Positions 14,823 to 24,864 of a DNA stretch of 64,000 nt are shown one piece after another. How positions within the stretch are numbered: position 1 is the first letter of the stretch; every line of letters begins with the position of its first letter. The notes under the pieces are model-generated. The model ran no database searches. It saw only the letters and a program-made list of their open reading frames with translations, and was not told the origin of the DNA. The stretch covers positions 1 to 64,000 of IMG/VR virus record IMGVR_UViG_3300047509_000125; one strand, written 5' to 3'. This DNA comes from a virus. A program made the translations under genes and the position numbers.

Positions 14823-15866
14823 ATGCCTCCCCCGAATTTAGCCGTCGAACAATCAGACGATCTTAATCGCGCGATTGCGACAGCGGTTGCCAATCGGCCG
14901 CAGGGAGCCGCGCAACCTGCCCGAACAGTTCAGCCAACTGGCGCCGTTAGTGCCGCGCCAGCGACCGAACAATTTGCGGTTCCTCAACAGACCAGCGACC
15001 AACTGCGTTCAGGTCTAGACACAAGAGCACTGATTTCCAGCGCGGTCAGCCGCAGACAAATGATCGAAAGCGGCGTCGATCCGGATGCGCCAGCGTTGTA
15101 TCCGAGTCGTCAGAGACAACGTGGCGGTGGTCCGAGCCGATGGGAACAACTGCAACAGGAGCACCGAGAGTTAGGGTCCGACATCGAACATTATTCGTTG
15201 CTGGAAGCGCGACAGAATCACGAAAGTTATATTCAGAATCGAAACGCAGCCGCGGCACAGCAATTCTCAGGCATGGTTAACGAAATGGAACAGCTTACAT
15301 CGCCAATCGGTTCAAAAGAGCACGCCAAAGATGTGCTGGCGATTGCGGCGAAATATCCGGTGGGAGCGATGAGCACGGCTGGCCGGGAATTACTGCAACG
15401 ACATTCGACGATGCACGATTCGACGGCCGAATTACTCGATCAGATTCACCAAGCGTATCCGGAGCTGAAACTGAAACCTTCGCATATCGGGCCGGGAGGC
15501 GTGTCGTGGACGGTGGACAAGCCTACTGACGAGCCCGCTGGAGCCGACAAACGTCGTTATTCACGGTTACAAGCCTCGATTGAGCAGCACAAAACTCAAG
15601 CCGCAGCCGAAGCGCAGACTAACCGCAAAGCCGGACAAGAGAACGTCCCTTACAGCCAATCAGCGGAATGGGCTGGCGACCAAGCTGAACTCAAAGCGTT
15701 GGAGCAACAGTATCCGTCACTACGTCCGGCGCCGCCGGCGGGCAAAGAAGCTGCGCCAACAGCTACTCCACCATCCTCGGATAAAGAAGTTACACGGATG
15801 ACGAAGGATAACCGAAAAGCGGTATTCGATTCGGAAACGAAGAAGTTTTTGCGGTATGCCGAATGA
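14823..15866 (+). CDS. Putative internal virion or scaffold-like protein
   Basis: A 347-residue protein that starts one base after the previous stop. The N-terminus is Ala/Pro/Thr-rich and disordered; the middle and C-terminal parts are long charged helices (LLEARQNHESYIQNRNAAAA; QASIEQHKTQAAAEAQTN). It overlaps the giant protein gene by 11 nt. The composition resembles internal or ejected phage proteins. Confidence 0.5.
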   Translation: MPPPNLAVEQSDDLNRAIATAVANRPQGAAQPARTVQPTGAVSAAPATEQFAVPQQTSDQLRSGLDTRALISSAVSRRQMIESGVDPDAPALYPSRQRQRGGGPSRWEQLQQEHRELGSDIEHYSLLEARQNHESYIQNRNAAAAQQFSGMVNEMEQLTSPIGSKEHAKDVLAIAAKYPVGAMSTAGRELLQRHSTMHDSTAELLDQIHQAYPELKLKPSHIGPGGVSWTVDKPTDEPAGADKRRYSRLQASIEQHKTQAAAEAQTNRKAGQENVPYSQSAEWAGDQAELKALEQQYPSLRPAPPAGKEAAPTATPPSSDKEVTRMTKDNRKAVFDSETKKFLRYAE

Positions 15867-18800
15867 GCCGACCTGGGAGACCACAACCGAAGAAGCCCCA
15901 ACGTGGGACGCGACTACCGGGCCTGAGAGCCAGTCACGCAGGAGCACTTACGATCCAAACAAACTGCCGCCAGTTGGCGTAGCTGGGGTCGATATTACTC
16001 CGCCGCCGTCACCGGAAGTGATGGATCAACCGATTGTTTCGGTGCCGAAAATTGGAGAGATAGGTGGACAAAAGTCCGCACTTGCCCAAGTGGGAGCTGG
16101 CATTGTCAACACAGCCGCCAGAGCCGCAGAGGGGCTCGAGAGCGGAACCAATATCGCGCTTGCGCCAATCTTGGCGATGCCGGGTGTCGGTCGTGTTGCG
16201 GGCGCCGCGTTCGGTGTTCAACAATTCGCGGATGTTTCCGACGCGATCAAGGAAGCTCGTGCGCCGGGGAGAACGATTCAGCAACGGACTGAGTCGGTCG
16301 GCCGCGGTCTAACCGATATTTTATTTGGGATTCTCGGCGCTCGTTTTGCTGGCAAGGGCGTCGGAGAAGCAGCAAAACCAGGCGCCGCGGCTAAACCGGA
16401 AGTGGCAGCACCGGAAACTGAAACGCCAACCACAGATGCAGTAACAAAGGAGGTGACAAACGATGCCGTCCAGCCAAGTGATGCACAAATACAAACAGGG
16501 CAAGCTCCACTCGGGGAGCAAGCACGGCCAGCAGGTGAAGTCCCACGAACAAGCGGTGGCGATAATGTTGAGCGAAAAACGTCAGGAGCAGAAGCAGGGA
16601 GGCCATTACCACCGGAACGCGAGGCACCCACACAACAGCCGGTAGCACCGCCCCCTGCTCAGGTACAGGAGGTTCCTGCTTCAGAAATTGGTCGGTTAAG
16701 AGATTTACTCGGCGATCAGGTGCAAGGGCAAGCTGGCGGAATTCATGTGGTAATACGCAATAAGGAGGGAACACAAGTTAGGGCTATTTTCGTGGACAAG
16801 GATTTACCGACTAACGAGAAAGCTTCAATCGTTGAGCATGAACAAAGACACGCCCGGCTAGATCAGGATTCCTCGGCCCAGCGAAATGCTCAAGCAATCG
16901 TTGATGCGGTAAACGAAGATCCCGCACGCGATCCGTATCTCCACGAATTTATTCAGGCCGTACGCAAAGCTGGCTATCCCGAAGATGAGATAGCAAAGGA
17001 ACTAGTCGCTGAAGGTATCTTGTCATTTGAACACCTGAGTTCTGATCTACGGGACATTCAGGCTGGAAAAGGAAACGCTGGTAGGCGCCACCTAGAAAAT
17101 GTAGGAAGAAAGCGTGCCCAAGAAGAAATGGCGCATCCAGAACGCTTCATCGGTAACGTATTCGAACAGACAATTCCGCAATGGGCGCGCGACGAAATGG
17201 GTAGACGCGGTCTCTCACCAGGGCGCACATTCAACGATGTAGATCTTGGAAATCCGAGCGTCCAAGAAGCGATAAGGCTTGATCCAACTCTAACAAACGA
17301 ACAAAAATCCAGCCTACTGAGGATAGGCTCGCTGCCAGTTCCGGCCGTTCCGCAAGCCAAAGGGCAGGAACCGAAACCCGAACCGGCACCGGCCGTAACC
17401 CAGTTTGAAAATGTTCCAACGGTTGAACTACCGATTGACCAAATCAAGCTGAGTAAGGATGTGCCTAACTTCAAAGAAGGCGCTTCGGCTGAGACCGGCG
17501 TTGTCCCGCAGGAACAGTTAGCCGGTAAATACACTCGCCTTGGCACTGGCGCTATCACAGTTTGGGAACGCGCCAACGGCGATAAAGAGATTATCAGCGG
17601 GCGGCACCGGCTGGATTTAGCCAAGCGGAGCGGGGAAAAGACGATACCAACACAGGTAGTTCGGGAAGCGGACGGCTTTACCCGCGCCCAGGCGATAACG
17701 TTTGACGCCGAAGCCAATATTCGGGATGGTCAAGGGTCGGTTTCCGACTATGCCAACTACTTCCGCAACTCGGACATCACGCCCGAAGAAGCATCCGGCC
17801 GAGGGCTTCTTGCGCGAGACAAGGGCAGGAAGGGCTTCGCAATCGGCCGCAATGCCTCGGATGATCTCTACGCCCTCTATCGAGGCGGTAAGATTAATGA
17901 AACCCGAGCCGCCGCAATAGCGGAAGCCGCACCGGGCCAGCCTGAGCTTCAGGGCGTCGGGATTCGAGCTGCGAACGAAGGCGCGTCTCCCGCCGAGATT
18001 GCCGGCCGAATCGAAGCGGCCTCAAATGCTGCGCGAAGTGAAGCGCCCGCCAAACAAGGCGACTTTTTCGCTGACACGTCACAGGACGAGATTTGGAAAA
18101 AACAGGGGCAGTACGTCTCTCAACAGCGCCGCGCTTTACAAGACGTAATCACGACTCGCCGCGCGATTGTAAACCGATATGAAGCAGCAACAGCAACGGG
18201 CTCAATCAAAGCGGAACGGAGCCGAGCGGAAACGGAATTGGCCGATGCTCAAGCCCAACTCCAACGGTGGCAAAATTGGGCGACCGATCCGGATCTCCGC
18301 ACGCAGGTTGAAACTCTAGGCGCCGAAACCAAGGCGCCGGCTGCGGCAGAGCCACCCACACCACCCGAGCCAGCGGCAGCGGAGCCACAGTTACGCGCGG
18401 GTGAAGCGGGCACTGGCGATCTGTTCCAAGGCGGCGACCAGCCGTTCAATCTGGCCGGCGAAACTGGCGTCGATTACGGCGCACAACAAAAAGCCGCCGA
18501 AGCTGCCGCGGCCGAGCGTGCCAAAACTGCCGCGGATCATCCGACACTGAATTTTGGTGAACCAGAAAACCAGCCCGAAGCGGTTGAAAACGGTGTTGCA
18601 CCCGAGAAAACAGTAACGATCGGATCAACCGAACCGCGGGCAAATGAGATCAGTCCACAAGCGTTAGGCGTCACTCATCCGATGCCGGGATTCATCAAGG
18701 AAATTGCAGATTACTTCGTCAATTTCACGCCCTCGCAAATTGCGAATAGTCTGCGAAGTTCAATCAAAGCCGCGCTTGGCGAGACCTTCGCCAAAACCAC

Positions 18801-21051
18801 AATCGCCGATCGTGAATCGGGCGAACTTGGGGCGCGTTGGGTTTCAGCGCGAATCGCCGCGCCTCATTTGGCCGATTCGTTTGTAACGCAAGTGCTTGAG
18901 GGAACGAATGTCGATAAGATCAAATTCGGTGCTGCGCTGACCGAAGATAATTTGCGTTCCGTTCGGGCAGCGGCGGAAACACCAGAAGCCGCACAAGCTG
19001 TTACTTCGATTATCGGCGCTAAAAATTCTCCATTTAAAACCGAAGCTGAATATCAAGCGTTTCTGAATGATCCAGGGACAGCAAAAGCGATTGAACGGCA
19101 TCGCGCGTTATGGTCGGAAGTGATTGACCCGATGTTTCGAAAAGCGCAGCTGCTTGATCCAGACGTGGAACTGGCCTCCCGAGGCGAATCAAGCGGGGCG
19201 CGAATCAATTTGTTCAACGATGCTGAAGGCCGTGGTGGCTCCATTGTTAGCGGAACCGCTACCGGCAACCTGACGGCGACGTTTCGGAGAAAATCGCCGT
19301 TTGCGATCAGAGCTAAAGGGACCGGGCAAAACTACAACATCAATTACTCAGACATCATGGCGAACACCTTTGGGCGCCAACTCGAGATTGCTGCCAAAAA
19401 TGCATTCGAGCAAAGATTAGTGGATACGGGTAACGCCGTGATAGCAAAAGTCGGAGAGAAGCCGACGCTTCCAGATGGTGAAGACACGGTCGGATTTCCG
19501 CTTAAAAGAAAAAGCTCCGCAATCTTTACCAACGCCGAGGGCCAACCGCAAACCGTCCCGATCAATCAAAATATCTATGTCCGAAAGTCCATGGCTGGCG
19601 AATACCGACGCGGCGCCGATGTCGATTTGATAAAGGTGCCTGGCGCGGTGAAAGCGTTTACCAACGCTGCAAACCGAGCCGCGCTTGCCGGTCTAACTGA
19701 TGCCAGTGTTCACGTTCTTAATCTGAATACGGCGCTGCTGACGCGGCCATCAGTGACCGGCAGTCTCGTTGTCGATTCGCTGCTCTCTGCAACTGGCCGG
19801 GCCGATGTGCCCGTTATGCTCGCCAAAGTGCTCATCAAAGCGACCAAGGATAATCGGGCGCAAATGGCCGAGCTCGCCGAGATCGGGGCGTTACGTGGCG
19901 ACAGACCAACAGCCAATCCACTCGGGAACGTAATCAAGTGGTACGATAAAACTACCCGGCTAATGCTCGATGACGCGTATCAGAGCATGAGGAAAAGCGG
20001 GTTGGTCGAAGACAGCGAAACTGCGCGTCGAGAATTTATCAATCAGGTCGGTCAATATAATAAGAGAGCGCAAGGCGATCTTAGGCGCCTCGCTCGAGAT
20101 ACTGGTCTTGGTCCATTCGTTACCGCCGGCACAACCTTCAACACTCTCGGGCTACGCACACTGATTCTCGATCCTGGGGTGAAAGCCGCGTCTCCGATGG
20201 CTGCGGCCGCGATGCGCGCGAACGTTCTTTCAAAGTGGGTCGGCGCGGCCGTGTTTATCGGAACCGCGAATTATCTACTTACTCACAACAAAGGCGGGGG
20301 AGTTATGGGTCGTCCCGGCGTACCGATTGGACGATTGGATAGCGGGCTCAATGACGAAAACGGTCGGCCGCTGTCCGTGCCGGTATTCGACATATTGGGT
20401 CTCGGCCGAGCGTTGCGGGTAACAGGGGCGCGCGGATTTATCGAGTCACAGCGCAAAGGTTTAACTCTGGCCAACTCGTTTGATGCCGCGGCTCGAGACG
20501 CGTTCAACACCAACATCAGTCCGTTCACCGGGCCACCGTTACGATTTCTCAGCGTGGGAGCGACCGGTTATCAGCCGGCGGTCTCCGTTGGGCGCGAGTC
20601 GCGCGTGGTCCCGCCAGGCCAAAGTCAGTGGCAAGAGAATATGAAACAAGCGGTGCTCGACGCCAATCCTCTACTTCGATCCTTGCAGCTCTCCCGAACT
20701 TCGGGTGAAGGCGTCCGATCAGCCGTTCGCCAACAGATTCCGAGATTGTCGCTGCAACCGAGTCAATCGGCTGAATTTATGTCCAAGTATCCCGAAATCG
20801 TTCGCAAAGCGCAGGCGCGCGATTATGTGAACGACGTGATTGGACGGGCCAGGAAACTTAATCCACAGGACAAAGCTGCATTTGTTAAAGACGCACTTTC
20901 AAAACTGGCACCGGAAGACCGCGACAACGCGATTCGAACGATGAAATATTCGCGGATTTTGGACAAAAACGATCCGGCATTTCGGGAGTCTGGCACACCC
21001 AAAGGCAGGACCGGCCGCAGCCTGTTGCGTCGTAACCGAACTGGTCGATGA
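15856..21051 (+). CDS. Giant polyvalent, probably ejected virion protein (metallopeptidase-like, ParB/DdrB-like, C-terminal LPD-like)
   Basis: The protein has 1731 residues. Residues 60-180 are Gly/Ala-rich and could insert in membranes. HEQRH at 328-332 is an HExxH zinc-peptidase motif, followed by a KELVAEG helix as in phage polyvalent-protein peptidases. Residues about 515-640 form a ParB/Srx-like domain (LPIDQIKLS...ISGRHRLDLA near 580). Long Ala/Gln linkers follow, then a C-terminal region (about 1180-1600) of the large-polyvalent-protein type with a hydrophobic segment near 1461. Such proteins are packaged and enter the host with the DNA to protect or prepare it, as DarB and DdrB-like proteins do. 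The exact domain boundaries are inferred by eye. Confidence 0.7.
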   Translation: MPNEPTWETTTEEAPTWDATTGPESQSRRSTYDPNKLPPVGVAGVDITPPPSPEVMDQPIVSVPKIGEIGGQKSALAQVGAGIVNTAARAAEGLESGTNIALAPILAMPGVGRVAGAAFGVQQFADVSDAIKEARAPGRTIQQRTESVGRGLTDILFGILGARFAGKGVGEAAKPGAAAKPEVAAPETETPTTDAVTKEVTNDAVQPSDAQIQTGQAPLGEQARPAGEVPRTSGGDNVERKTSGAEAGRPLPPEREAPTQQPVAPPPAQVQEVPASEIGRLRDLLGDQVQGQAGGIHVVIRNKEGTQVRAIFVDKDLPTNEKASIVEHEQRHARLDQDSSAQRNAQAIVDAVNEDPARDPYLHEFIQAVRKAGYPEDEIAKELVAEGILSFEHLSSDLRDIQAGKGNAGRRHLENVGRKRAQEEMAHPERFIGNVFEQTIPQWARDEMGRRGLSPGRTFNDVDLGNPSVQEAIRLDPTLTNEQKSSLLRIGSLPVPAVPQAKGQEPKPEPAPAVTQFENVPTVELPIDQIKLSKDVPNFKEGASAETGVVPQEQLAGKYTRLGTGAITVWERANGDKEIISGRHRLDLAKRSGEKTIPTQVVREADGFTRAQAITFDAEANIRDGQGSVSDYANYFRNSDITPEEASGRGLLARDKGRKGFAIGRNASDDLYALYRGGKINETRAAAIAEAAPGQPELQGVGIRAANEGASPAEIAGRIEAASNAARSEAPAKQGDFFADTSQDEIWKKQGQYVSQQRRALQDVITTRRAIVNRYEAATATGSIKAERSRAETELADAQAQLQRWQNWATDPDLRTQVETLGAETKAPAAAEPPTPPEPAAAEPQLRAGEAGTGDLFQGGDQPFNLAGETGVDYGAQQKAAEAAAAERAKTAADHPTLNFGEPENQPEAVENGVAPEKTVTIGSTEPRANEISPQALGVTHPMPGFIKEIADYFVNFTPSQIANSLRSSIKAALGETFAKTTIADRESGELGARWVSARIAAPHLADSFVTQVLEGTNVDKIKFGAALTEDNLRSVRAAAETPEAAQAVTSIIGAKNSPFKTEAEYQAFLNDPGTAKAIERHRALWSEVIDPMFRKAQLLDPDVELASRGESSGARINLFNDAEGRGGSIVSGTATGNLTATFRRKSPFAIRAKGTGQNYNINYSDIMANTFGRQLEIAAKNAFEQRLVDTGNAVIAKVGEKPTLPDGEDTVGFPLKRKSSAIFTNAEGQPQTVPINQNIYVRKSMAGEYRRGADVDLIKVPGAVKAFTNAANRAALAGLTDASVHVLNLNTALLTRPSVTGSLVVDSLLSATGRADVPVMLAKVLIKATKDNRAQMAELAEIGALRGDRPTANPLGNVIKWYDKTTRLMLDDAYQSMRKSGLVEDSETARREFINQVGQYNKRAQGDLRRLARDTGLGPFVTAGTTFNTLGLRTLILDPGVKAASPMAAAAMRANVLSKWVGAAVFIGTANYLLTHNKGGGVMGRPGVPIGRLDSGLNDENGRPLSVPVFDILGLGRALRVTGARGFIESQRKGLTLANSFDAAARDAFNTNISPFTGPPLRFLSVGATGYQPAVSVGRESRVVPPGQSQWQENMKQAVLDANPLLRSLQLSRTSGEGVRSAVRQQIPRLSLQPSQSAEFMSKYPEIVRKAQARDYVNDVIGRARKLNPQDKAAFVKDALSKLAPEDRDNAIRTMKYSRILDKNDPAFRESGTPKGRTGRSLLRRNRTGR

Positions 21052-21128
21052 AACTTTTGCTTCTCTTAGTCCGACTATTTTGGAGTTGGGAATTTGCAGT
21101 TCTACCTAACGGATCACCAATACTGTGA
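21048..21128 (+). CDS. 26-residue hydrophobic peptide
   Basis: The frame is locked between an ATGA overlap with the giant gene and a GTGA overlap with the next gene. The product is a leucine-rich start (MKLLLLLVRLFWSW) and a short tail (EFAVLPNGSPIL). It may be only a coupling device, a membrane peptide, or a peptide substrate for the nearby ATP-grasp enzyme; the last is speculative. Confidence 0.4.
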   Translation: MKLLLLLVRLFWSWEFAVLPNGSPIL

Positions 21129-21547
21129 ACATCATTATCAAAGTCATTCCTGAATCTGAACAGCGGCCGGAAGTAAACGGCGCTGATTGGTTTTTTGATG
21201 AGAATGCAGATTTACAGGTACGGGTATCGCCGATGAGCGATTGGAGGTATGAAACACTACTTGCCATTCACGAAGCGGTTGAAGCGATCATGTGTAAGCA
21301 TAACGGCGTCACCGTCGAAGCGGTTGATGCCTTCGATCAGGAGTACGATAAAACTCACACGTTCGACGTGAATGCCGGGGATGAACCGAATGCGCCATAC
21401 ATGCGCGAACATTGCCTTGCAACAGCCATCGAGCGAATCTTGTGCGCCGAACTCGACGTAAATTGGGCTGAGTATGATCGTGAATTGGCTGAATCGTATC
21501 CAGGGCCGTCGAAGAAAATGATTCCGGTCAATTATCCCGGTGTATGA
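21125..21547 (+). CDS. Conserved phage protein with HExxE motif
   Basis: A 140-residue protein from GTG 21125 (GTGA overlap). The helix LAIHEAVEAIMCKHNG near residues 48-62 holds an HExxE pair, and MREHCLATAIERILCAELDV carries another His. Short phage proteins with this pattern are widespread, and metal binding is likely but not proven. It is directly coupled to the ATP-grasp gene, so the two may act together. Confidence 0.65.
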   Translation: MNIIIKVIPESEQRPEVNGADWFFDENADLQVRVSPMSDWRYETLLAIHEAVEAIMCKHNGVTVEAVDAFDQEYDKTHTFDVNAGDEPNAPYMREHCLATAIERILCAELDVNWAEYDRELAESYPGPSKKMIPVNYPGV

Positions 21548-22845
21548 AGGACGCCAAAGAAGTCGTAGCCTGCGTGATCGACTACGGCTACTTTATCTCG
21601 TTAGCCGACAAGCTCTCTGAAACTTTCGACACGGTTTACTATTATAGCCCGTTCGAGCACGAGTATCTGAATCTGAACGATTGTGTTGTTGGTGACGGTC
21701 TGGATCGAGTCGAACGGATGGACGAGTTTTTCGCGCCTGAGATATTTGACACGATTGACCTGTTCATATTTCCGGACATAGGGTTTGCACCACTACAGCA
21801 GCATTTACGCTCGTTAGGTAAAGCGGTTTGGGGATCGTTTGAAACCACCGAACTGGAAATGGTTCGAACCAAGTTTTTGGAAGTAATGAAAGAACTGGGA
21901 TTGCCATTAGCCAAGCATACGATCGCGGAAGGTATAACAGAACTGGCTGACCATCTTCGGAAGGTCGATGACAAGTGGATCAAGATAGATCGTTACCGCG
22001 GGGTCATGGAAACATGGCATCACCGGGATTGGCAGCACAGCGAACGTGAACTGGAGCGATTGGCTCTCACTCTAGGGGCAGCTAAAGAGTACGTGACCTT
22101 TGTCATTCAAGACCCAATTCCAACTGACATTGAGTTAGGATACGACGGGTGGTGCGTTGACGGCGAGTTTCCGTTTTCTTCTTTTCAGGGATACGAAAAT
22201 AAGAATGAACTTTACATCGGCGCCCTAAAGAAATATTCGGACATTCCCAAAGAAATCCAGATGGTTAACGAGGCGTTCGATCCGATTTTAACCAAAGCCG
22301 GCTACCGGAACTTTCTAGCAACTGAAGTTAGGATAAAAGATAAGGAGCCATACTTTATTGACCCGACGTTTCGAATGCCTGGACAGACTGGCGAACAACT
22401 GTTGGAGACATGCTCCAATCTTGCTGACGTGGTTTGGCACGGCGCCAACGGGCAAGTATTAGAGCCGAAGTTCAAATACAAGTTTTCGGTGAGTGCCACG
22501 CTGCATTACGACGCTTTGCCGGCCGATCAGTGGCGAGTACTCAATGTTCCCGAGAAAGTTAGGCAATGGGTGAAACTGATGTACTACTGCCAGATTAATG
22601 ACGTGTTCCATATCATCCCGAGTTTGAAGGACGAAGTCGGAGTGGTGCTTGGGGTTGGTAACACGATTCAAGAGACATTCGCTCATCTAAAAAAGAACTT
22701 GGACATTCTCTCGGTGGAACCAATTTCCTGTCAGTTAGATGGATTTTTTGATTTGCTTGATTCAATTCGCGCGGCCGAAAAGCGCGGGATGAAATTCAGT
22801 GACCAACGTACTCCGACCGATCAGGAAATACTGAAGTTAATGTAA
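21544..22845 (+). CDS. ATP-grasp ligase-like protein
   Basis: A 433-residue protein. The N-terminal domain looks like a PreATP-grasp fold (DLFIFPDIG at 72-80, GKAVWGS at 92-98). The ATP-grasp core follows: TKFLEVMKELGLPLAKH (109-125), the lysine strand WIKIDRYRGVMETW (145-158), and YFIDPTFRMPGQTGE (270-284) in the place of the metal-binding Glu/Asn motif. It resembles PurD/carboxylate-amine ligases, which make acyl-phosphate intermediates and join a carboxylate to an amine. The substrate is unknown. Location inside the virion module suggests it modifies a virion protein, a peptide, or a host wall or nucleotide target. Confidence 0.65.
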   Translation: MKDAKEVVACVIDYGYFISLADKLSETFDTVYYYSPFEHEYLNLNDCVVGDGLDRVERMDEFFAPEIFDTIDLFIFPDIGFAPLQQHLRSLGKAVWGSFETTELEMVRTKFLEVMKELGLPLAKHTIAEGITELADHLRKVDDKWIKIDRYRGVMETWHHRDWQHSERELERLALTLGAAKEYVTFVIQDPIPTDIELGYDGWCVDGEFPFSSFQGYENKNELYIGALKKYSDIPKEIQMVNEAFDPILTKAGYRNFLATEVRIKDKEPYFIDPTFRMPGQTGEQLLETCSNLADVVWHGANGQVLEPKFKYKFSVSATLHYDALPADQWRVLNVPEKVRQWVKLMYYCQINDVFHIIPSLKDEVGVVLGVGNTIQETFAHLKKNLDILSVEPISCQLDGFFDLLDSIRAAEKRGMKFSDQRTPTDQEILKLM

Positions 22846-24725
22846 TGCCTACGCCGAGACCCCTATTGCCCCCGCCAGGCACGCCGGTTCGATCTACCTA
22901 CGCGACCGATGGCGCGCCGGCCGAATACATCGAGCGGGTTGATTCTTCCTCCACCGAATATCAGAAATATCCGCGCGGTACACTCTATTCGACGCTGCCC
23001 AACGCTGACCAACGGATCATTGACGCGTATCCGGACCTGTTCCTGTTACGGGAAACTAACGAGCCGACTCAGTATCCATTCACGTTCAGAGTTTGGTCAA
23101 CGCAACCGCGTCTTGTTACCCAAAAGATAGGCCAGGAAAATCTGACGCCCGCGAAGTATCGCCGGTTAGTCCGTAACATCGAGACAAACGAACTGGTCAG
23201 CGCTGACTACCAATTCCCAGTTAACCTGAGTGGCGACCAAACCGAAGTCGAGCTGCAACAACAAACGATCGAAGAAGCCCGGCTAAAGACGATCGAGGAA
23301 ATCATCAACGTTGGCGGTGACGCGCTTCTCGGTGGTGAAGTCGGCGAGTACGGCCAACTGGCAATTTATGAGAGTGTGGTGCCGGAAGGTACGCCGGTTG
23401 ACGAAGGTTTCTTTGTTGTCCGTTCGACGGTCACGCCGTTTGGGAACGGGAAAGCAGTCAAGATCACGGCCAAATACGCCCAGTTTTATCAGGTCGCTAC
23501 GATCAAGATCACGAGCGGCGGATCAGGCTACACGACGCCTCCTACGGTAACGATAACGGGTGGGGGCGGGACCGGAGCAACGGCGGTAGCGGTTGTCGAG
23601 GGCGATCAGGTTAGCCGGGTCGATGTGACTAATCCAGGGAGCAATTACACTTCGATCCCAACAGTGGCGTTCTCGTCTGGTGCGGCGACCGCCGTAGCGA
23701 TAATGACAATCGCGCGGTTACTCGGGCAGGATTACGACGAAGTTCTCGATGTTGGTATCCCGTATTTCCAAGCGGATGTCGCGGCTGGCACAACGGGCCT
23801 TAACCGTAGCGATGTTAGACCGATTGATTATCTCCGGAGCCGGATCAAGTCGATCGACATTACTGCGGCCAAGACCGTGCTGGACAATTATCTGCTATCG
23901 TTTCCGAGCACGACCAATATTGATGCGCCAGATATTCTTAATGACATCCTAATCGGGTTCGAGGACTCGGTCGGCGCAGGTTCTTCTACCGATGAAATAA
24001 CTACCTACGGCTGGAGCGGCAACCATTCGTTCACATTCCCCTCCAGAGCGACCGCGCAAGGCAGTTCAGGTCTGACTGGCGACGTTATCCCAATGATAAC
24101 CCCGTTCTACGGGATCAAGCGGCATGTGACCAATTACCTATTTTTCATGCCCGCACCGGTAACATCGGACCAGATCGTGGCGAGACTCGAAGCGTTGACT
24201 GGACTAACTGTTACCGATTGGTCCGATTTCCATCCTACGAACATTACAGTCACACTCATTTCGACCAAACTATCCGCACGCGTTGAAGCAGGATTCACGA
24301 CTCATCACAGCGTGAGCGATTCGGGAAACGCAGATGTCGAGAGCACAAGCACCGGTACATCGAAGGAAGTGACAGTGGTAATTAAAACCGTTCGCATCCC
24401 GCCTACAGTTCACGGCGATGTTATCCCGAAGAAACTGGAGGACAACACCTCTCTGTTTAGCGGAAGCCACATTGACGGTATGGATTTAACTTACGACTCG
24501 GCCGGCGCAACAGTGGAAGCTCACGCGGCCGGCGCCGGTCCGCATGCTGATGCCTCGGTAAACATAGTCGGCACGATGCGGGTGATAGCCCGAGGTTTAT
24601 CCGCTACCAGTGGCCCAACGAGCCTGCCGGATACAGGACTTTTAATCGTTAACACCAACGCTGCTCCCTACAAATATGGATACGTCAGAATCCACGCCGA
24701 AGTCATCGACGCTAGTACGCTTTGA
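22845..24725 (+). CDS. Structural protein with glycine-rich strand repeats
   Basis: A 626-residue protein starting at a TAATG overlap. Residues about 220-285 contain two copies of a Gly-rich beta element (ITSGGSGYTTPPTVTITGGG and VDVTNPGSNYTSIPTVAFSS), found in many phage tail and surface proteins. The flanks are beta-rich without cysteine clusters. Likely a tail, spike-base or decoration protein. Confidence 0.55.
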   Translation: MPTPRPLLPPPGTPVRSTYATDGAPAEYIERVDSSSTEYQKYPRGTLYSTLPNADQRIIDAYPDLFLLRETNEPTQYPFTFRVWSTQPRLVTQKIGQENLTPAKYRRLVRNIETNELVSADYQFPVNLSGDQTEVELQQQTIEEARLKTIEEIINVGGDALLGGEVGEYGQLAIYESVVPEGTPVDEGFFVVRSTVTPFGNGKAVKITAKYAQFYQVATIKITSGGSGYTTPPTVTITGGGGTGATAVAVVEGDQVSRVDVTNPGSNYTSIPTVAFSSGAATAVAIMTIARLLGQDYDEVLDVGIPYFQADVAAGTTGLNRSDVRPIDYLRSRIKSIDITAAKTVLDNYLLSFPSTTNIDAPDILNDILIGFEDSVGAGSSTDEITTYGWSGNHSFTFPSRATAQGSSGLTGDVIPMITPFYGIKRHVTNYLFFMPAPVTSDQIVARLEALTGLTVTDWSDFHPTNITVTLISTKLSARVEAGFTTHHSVSDSGNADVESTSTGTSKEVTVVIKTVRIPPTVHGDVIPKKLEDNTSLFSGSHIDGMDLTYDSAGATVEAHAAGAGPHADASVNIVGTMRVIARGLSATSGPTSLPDTGLLIVNTNAAPYKYGYVRIHAEVIDASTL

Positions 24726-24864
24726 GGAAGAATTGGACCGGGACATGATGCAGTGGTTCGATGAACTGCAACGGAACAAGAAGCCGATCCAAGAACACAA
24801 AATCCAAGTTGAAATTCAAACGTTCAAAGTAAAACCCGATGGAAATTCAGGTCGAGGAAATTGA
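24676..24864 (+). CDS. Small hypothetical protein
   Basis: A 62-residue charged protein starting inside the end of the preceding gene (50-nt overlap) and overlapping the next by 26 nt. Acidic helix (RFEEELDRDMMQWFDELQRN) then basic tail. Long overlaps reduce certainty, but no other frame explains the 24726-24838 interval. Confidence 0.5.
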   Translation: MDTSESTPKSSTLVRFEEELDRDMMQWFDELQRNKKPIQEHKIQVEIQTFKVKPDGNSGRGN

